NCBI GenBank assembly: GCA_021789565.1
Contig: JAJYJL010000471.1
Span: 1-6,645 of the forward strand
Direction of reading: 5' to 3'
DNA from: Acidobacteriota bacterium
GTDB lineage: Bacteria > Acidobacteriota > Terriglobia > UBA7540
DNA: 6,645 nucleotides
The notes under the pieces were generated by a model, which was not told the DNA's origin, did no database searches, and saw only the letters and a program-made list of their open reading frames with translations. Each line of letters opens with the position of its first letter. Positions within the stretch are counted from its first letter, which is position 1. This document shows positions 6,119-6,645 of this stretch, piece by piece. The translations under genes were made by a program, and so were the position numbers.

Positions 6119-6147
6119 TATATACCTCAAAAAGCATGAAGTGTGAA
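6119..6147 (-). promoter_or_regulatory. Candidate promoter of the PL22-like/M42 operon
   Basis: On the minus strand TTCACA (6147-6142) and TATATA (6124-6119) are separated by exactly 17 bp. TTCACA differs from the -35 consensus at one position; TATATA matches the -10 at four of six. Transcription would start near 6112, leaving a leader of about 78 nt before the PL22-like ATG. It lies in the 253-bp gap after the 93-residue gene. The rest of that gap holds a weak CGGGC/GCCCG hairpin (6218-6222/6230-6234) with no T-run, too poor to call a terminator. Confidence 0.4.
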
Positions 6148-6287
6148 GGATGGAAATAGCAGCCCGGTGATGTGTGAGGGGTAGCGAAGGAGAGATAACA
6201 AGATAGGGCGGGCGGCGCGGGCCTCTCCTGCCCGTGGTTACCCGGACGCAAATCCCATCATCCTAATGGCCCTTGCACTCCCGCACT

Positions 6288-6569
6288 CTACCTGAGGAAA
6301 TCGAGAAAATTCATCATCGACCGCATTACTTCCGGATTCATATGATTCGACGCCCAGACTACAAGGGCTGTCAGCAGAACCGGCTGACCCAGCACGAAGG
6401 CAACAGCGCCGACGGCTTCGAAAAAAACCTTCACCCTGCGCCCCTCGGTGCGCGTGACCTGCAGGTGCGCCAAAATATCGACGTTCTTTGTGCGCAGATA
6501 GACCAGTTCTCCAACCGTTAAGACTGAGAATCCAAGCACCATCACGGATAACAGGATAATAGCCTTCAT
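6288..6569 (-). CDS. Small two-helix membrane protein, unknown function
   Basis: This 93-residue protein has two hydrophobic segments, residues 3-19 and about 52-72, joined by a charged linker containing QVTRTEGRRVKVF (37-49). The C-terminal tail (75-93) is rich in Met and Phe. This suggests a small inner-membrane protein with the basic linker on the cytoplasmic side (positive-inside rule). The ATG at 6569 is preceded by GAGGAGG, a strong ribosome-binding sequence, though only 3 nt separate it from the start; GAGG shifted upstream gives better spacing. I do not recognise a family. It could be an accessory subunit or the tail gene of an operon that begins beyond the right edge. It precedes the PL22-like gene on the same strand, but the 253-bp gap and the candidate promoter at 6119-6147 argue for separate transcription. 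Confidence 0.65.
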   Translation of the reverse strand: MKAIILLSVMVLGFSVLTVGELVYLRTKNVDILAHLQVTRTEGRRVKVFFEAVGAVAFVLGQPVLLTALVVWASNHMNPEVMRSMMNFLDFLR

Positions 6570-6599
6570 TTGCCTCCTCTCGCCTGACGCTCTGGCTCA

Positions 6600-6645
6600 T
6601 CAGTCCCTTGTGCCGGGATAGATGCCGCCGGCAACCAGGAAATCA
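6600..6645 (-). CDS. Possible C-terminal end of a gene continuing past the window edge
   Basis: Reading the minus strand from 6644, an open frame of 14 codons (DFLVAGGIYPGTRD) ends at TGA (6602-6600), 30 bp before the start of the 93-residue gene. Eleven of the 14 third positions are G or C, as expected for coding sequence at this GC content. A second frame is also open across the edge and ends in an ATGA overlap with the 93-residue gene, but its third positions are only about half G or C. Which of them, if either, is coding cannot be settled from 46 bases. Confidence 0.3.
   Translation of the reverse strand, partial: DFLVAGGIYPGTRD

Overview
This 6.6 kb window of about 57-58% GC most resembles an Acidobacteriota (Terriglobia-type) chromosome or metagenomic contig. 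That assignment is an inference from four things: secreted enzymes whose signal peptides end in A-A/Q-Q, a bacterial PNGase A-type glycoamidase, a divergent oligogalacturonate-lyase-like propeller, and a small membrane-protein/pseudo-receiver gene pair. No rRNA, tRNA, CRISPR array, insertion sequence or integrase was seen.

Layout. At the left, on the + strand, is a two-gene unit: a GTG-started membrane-anchored protein of unknown function (136-600) and a receiver-like protein (597-1016). They overlap by ATGA and lie behind a plausible sigma70-type promoter (61-88). This unit converges on a large minus-strand gene (1059-2909) that encodes a full-length secreted PNGase A-family protein (Asn-linked glycan amidase). 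The gene is preceded by a leader rich in inverted repeats (2931-3032). A stretch of 684 bp without a convincing gene (2910-3593) follows. It also holds a second structured element, an imperfect long hairpin at 3266-3338.

Next on the minus strand is a probable two-gene operon, transcribed from right to left. A secreted PL22/oligogalacturonate-lyase-like beta-propeller (4802-6034) comes first, then 56 bp later a secreted M42-family metallopeptidase (3594-4745). A candidate promoter for this operon lies at 6119-6147. The two genes are unrelated in their mature parts, yet share an 88-nt block (about 76% identical, no gaps) covering the ribosome-binding site, start codon and signal peptide. At the right edge are a 93-residue two-helix membrane protein (6288-6569, minus) and possibly the last 14 codons of another gene.

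How they may work together (inference): PNGase A strips N-glycans from glycoproteins, an exported M42 aminopeptidase would trim peptides, and the PL22-like protein may act on, or bind, uronate oligosaccharides. This would suit scavenging of plant or fungal residues in soil. The PL22-like protein has lost three of the four residues that hold the metal in characterised oligogalacturonate lyases, so its activity should not be assumed. The most unusual points are the shared leader cassette, the exported M42 peptidase, the altered PL22 metal site and the two structured non-coding elements.
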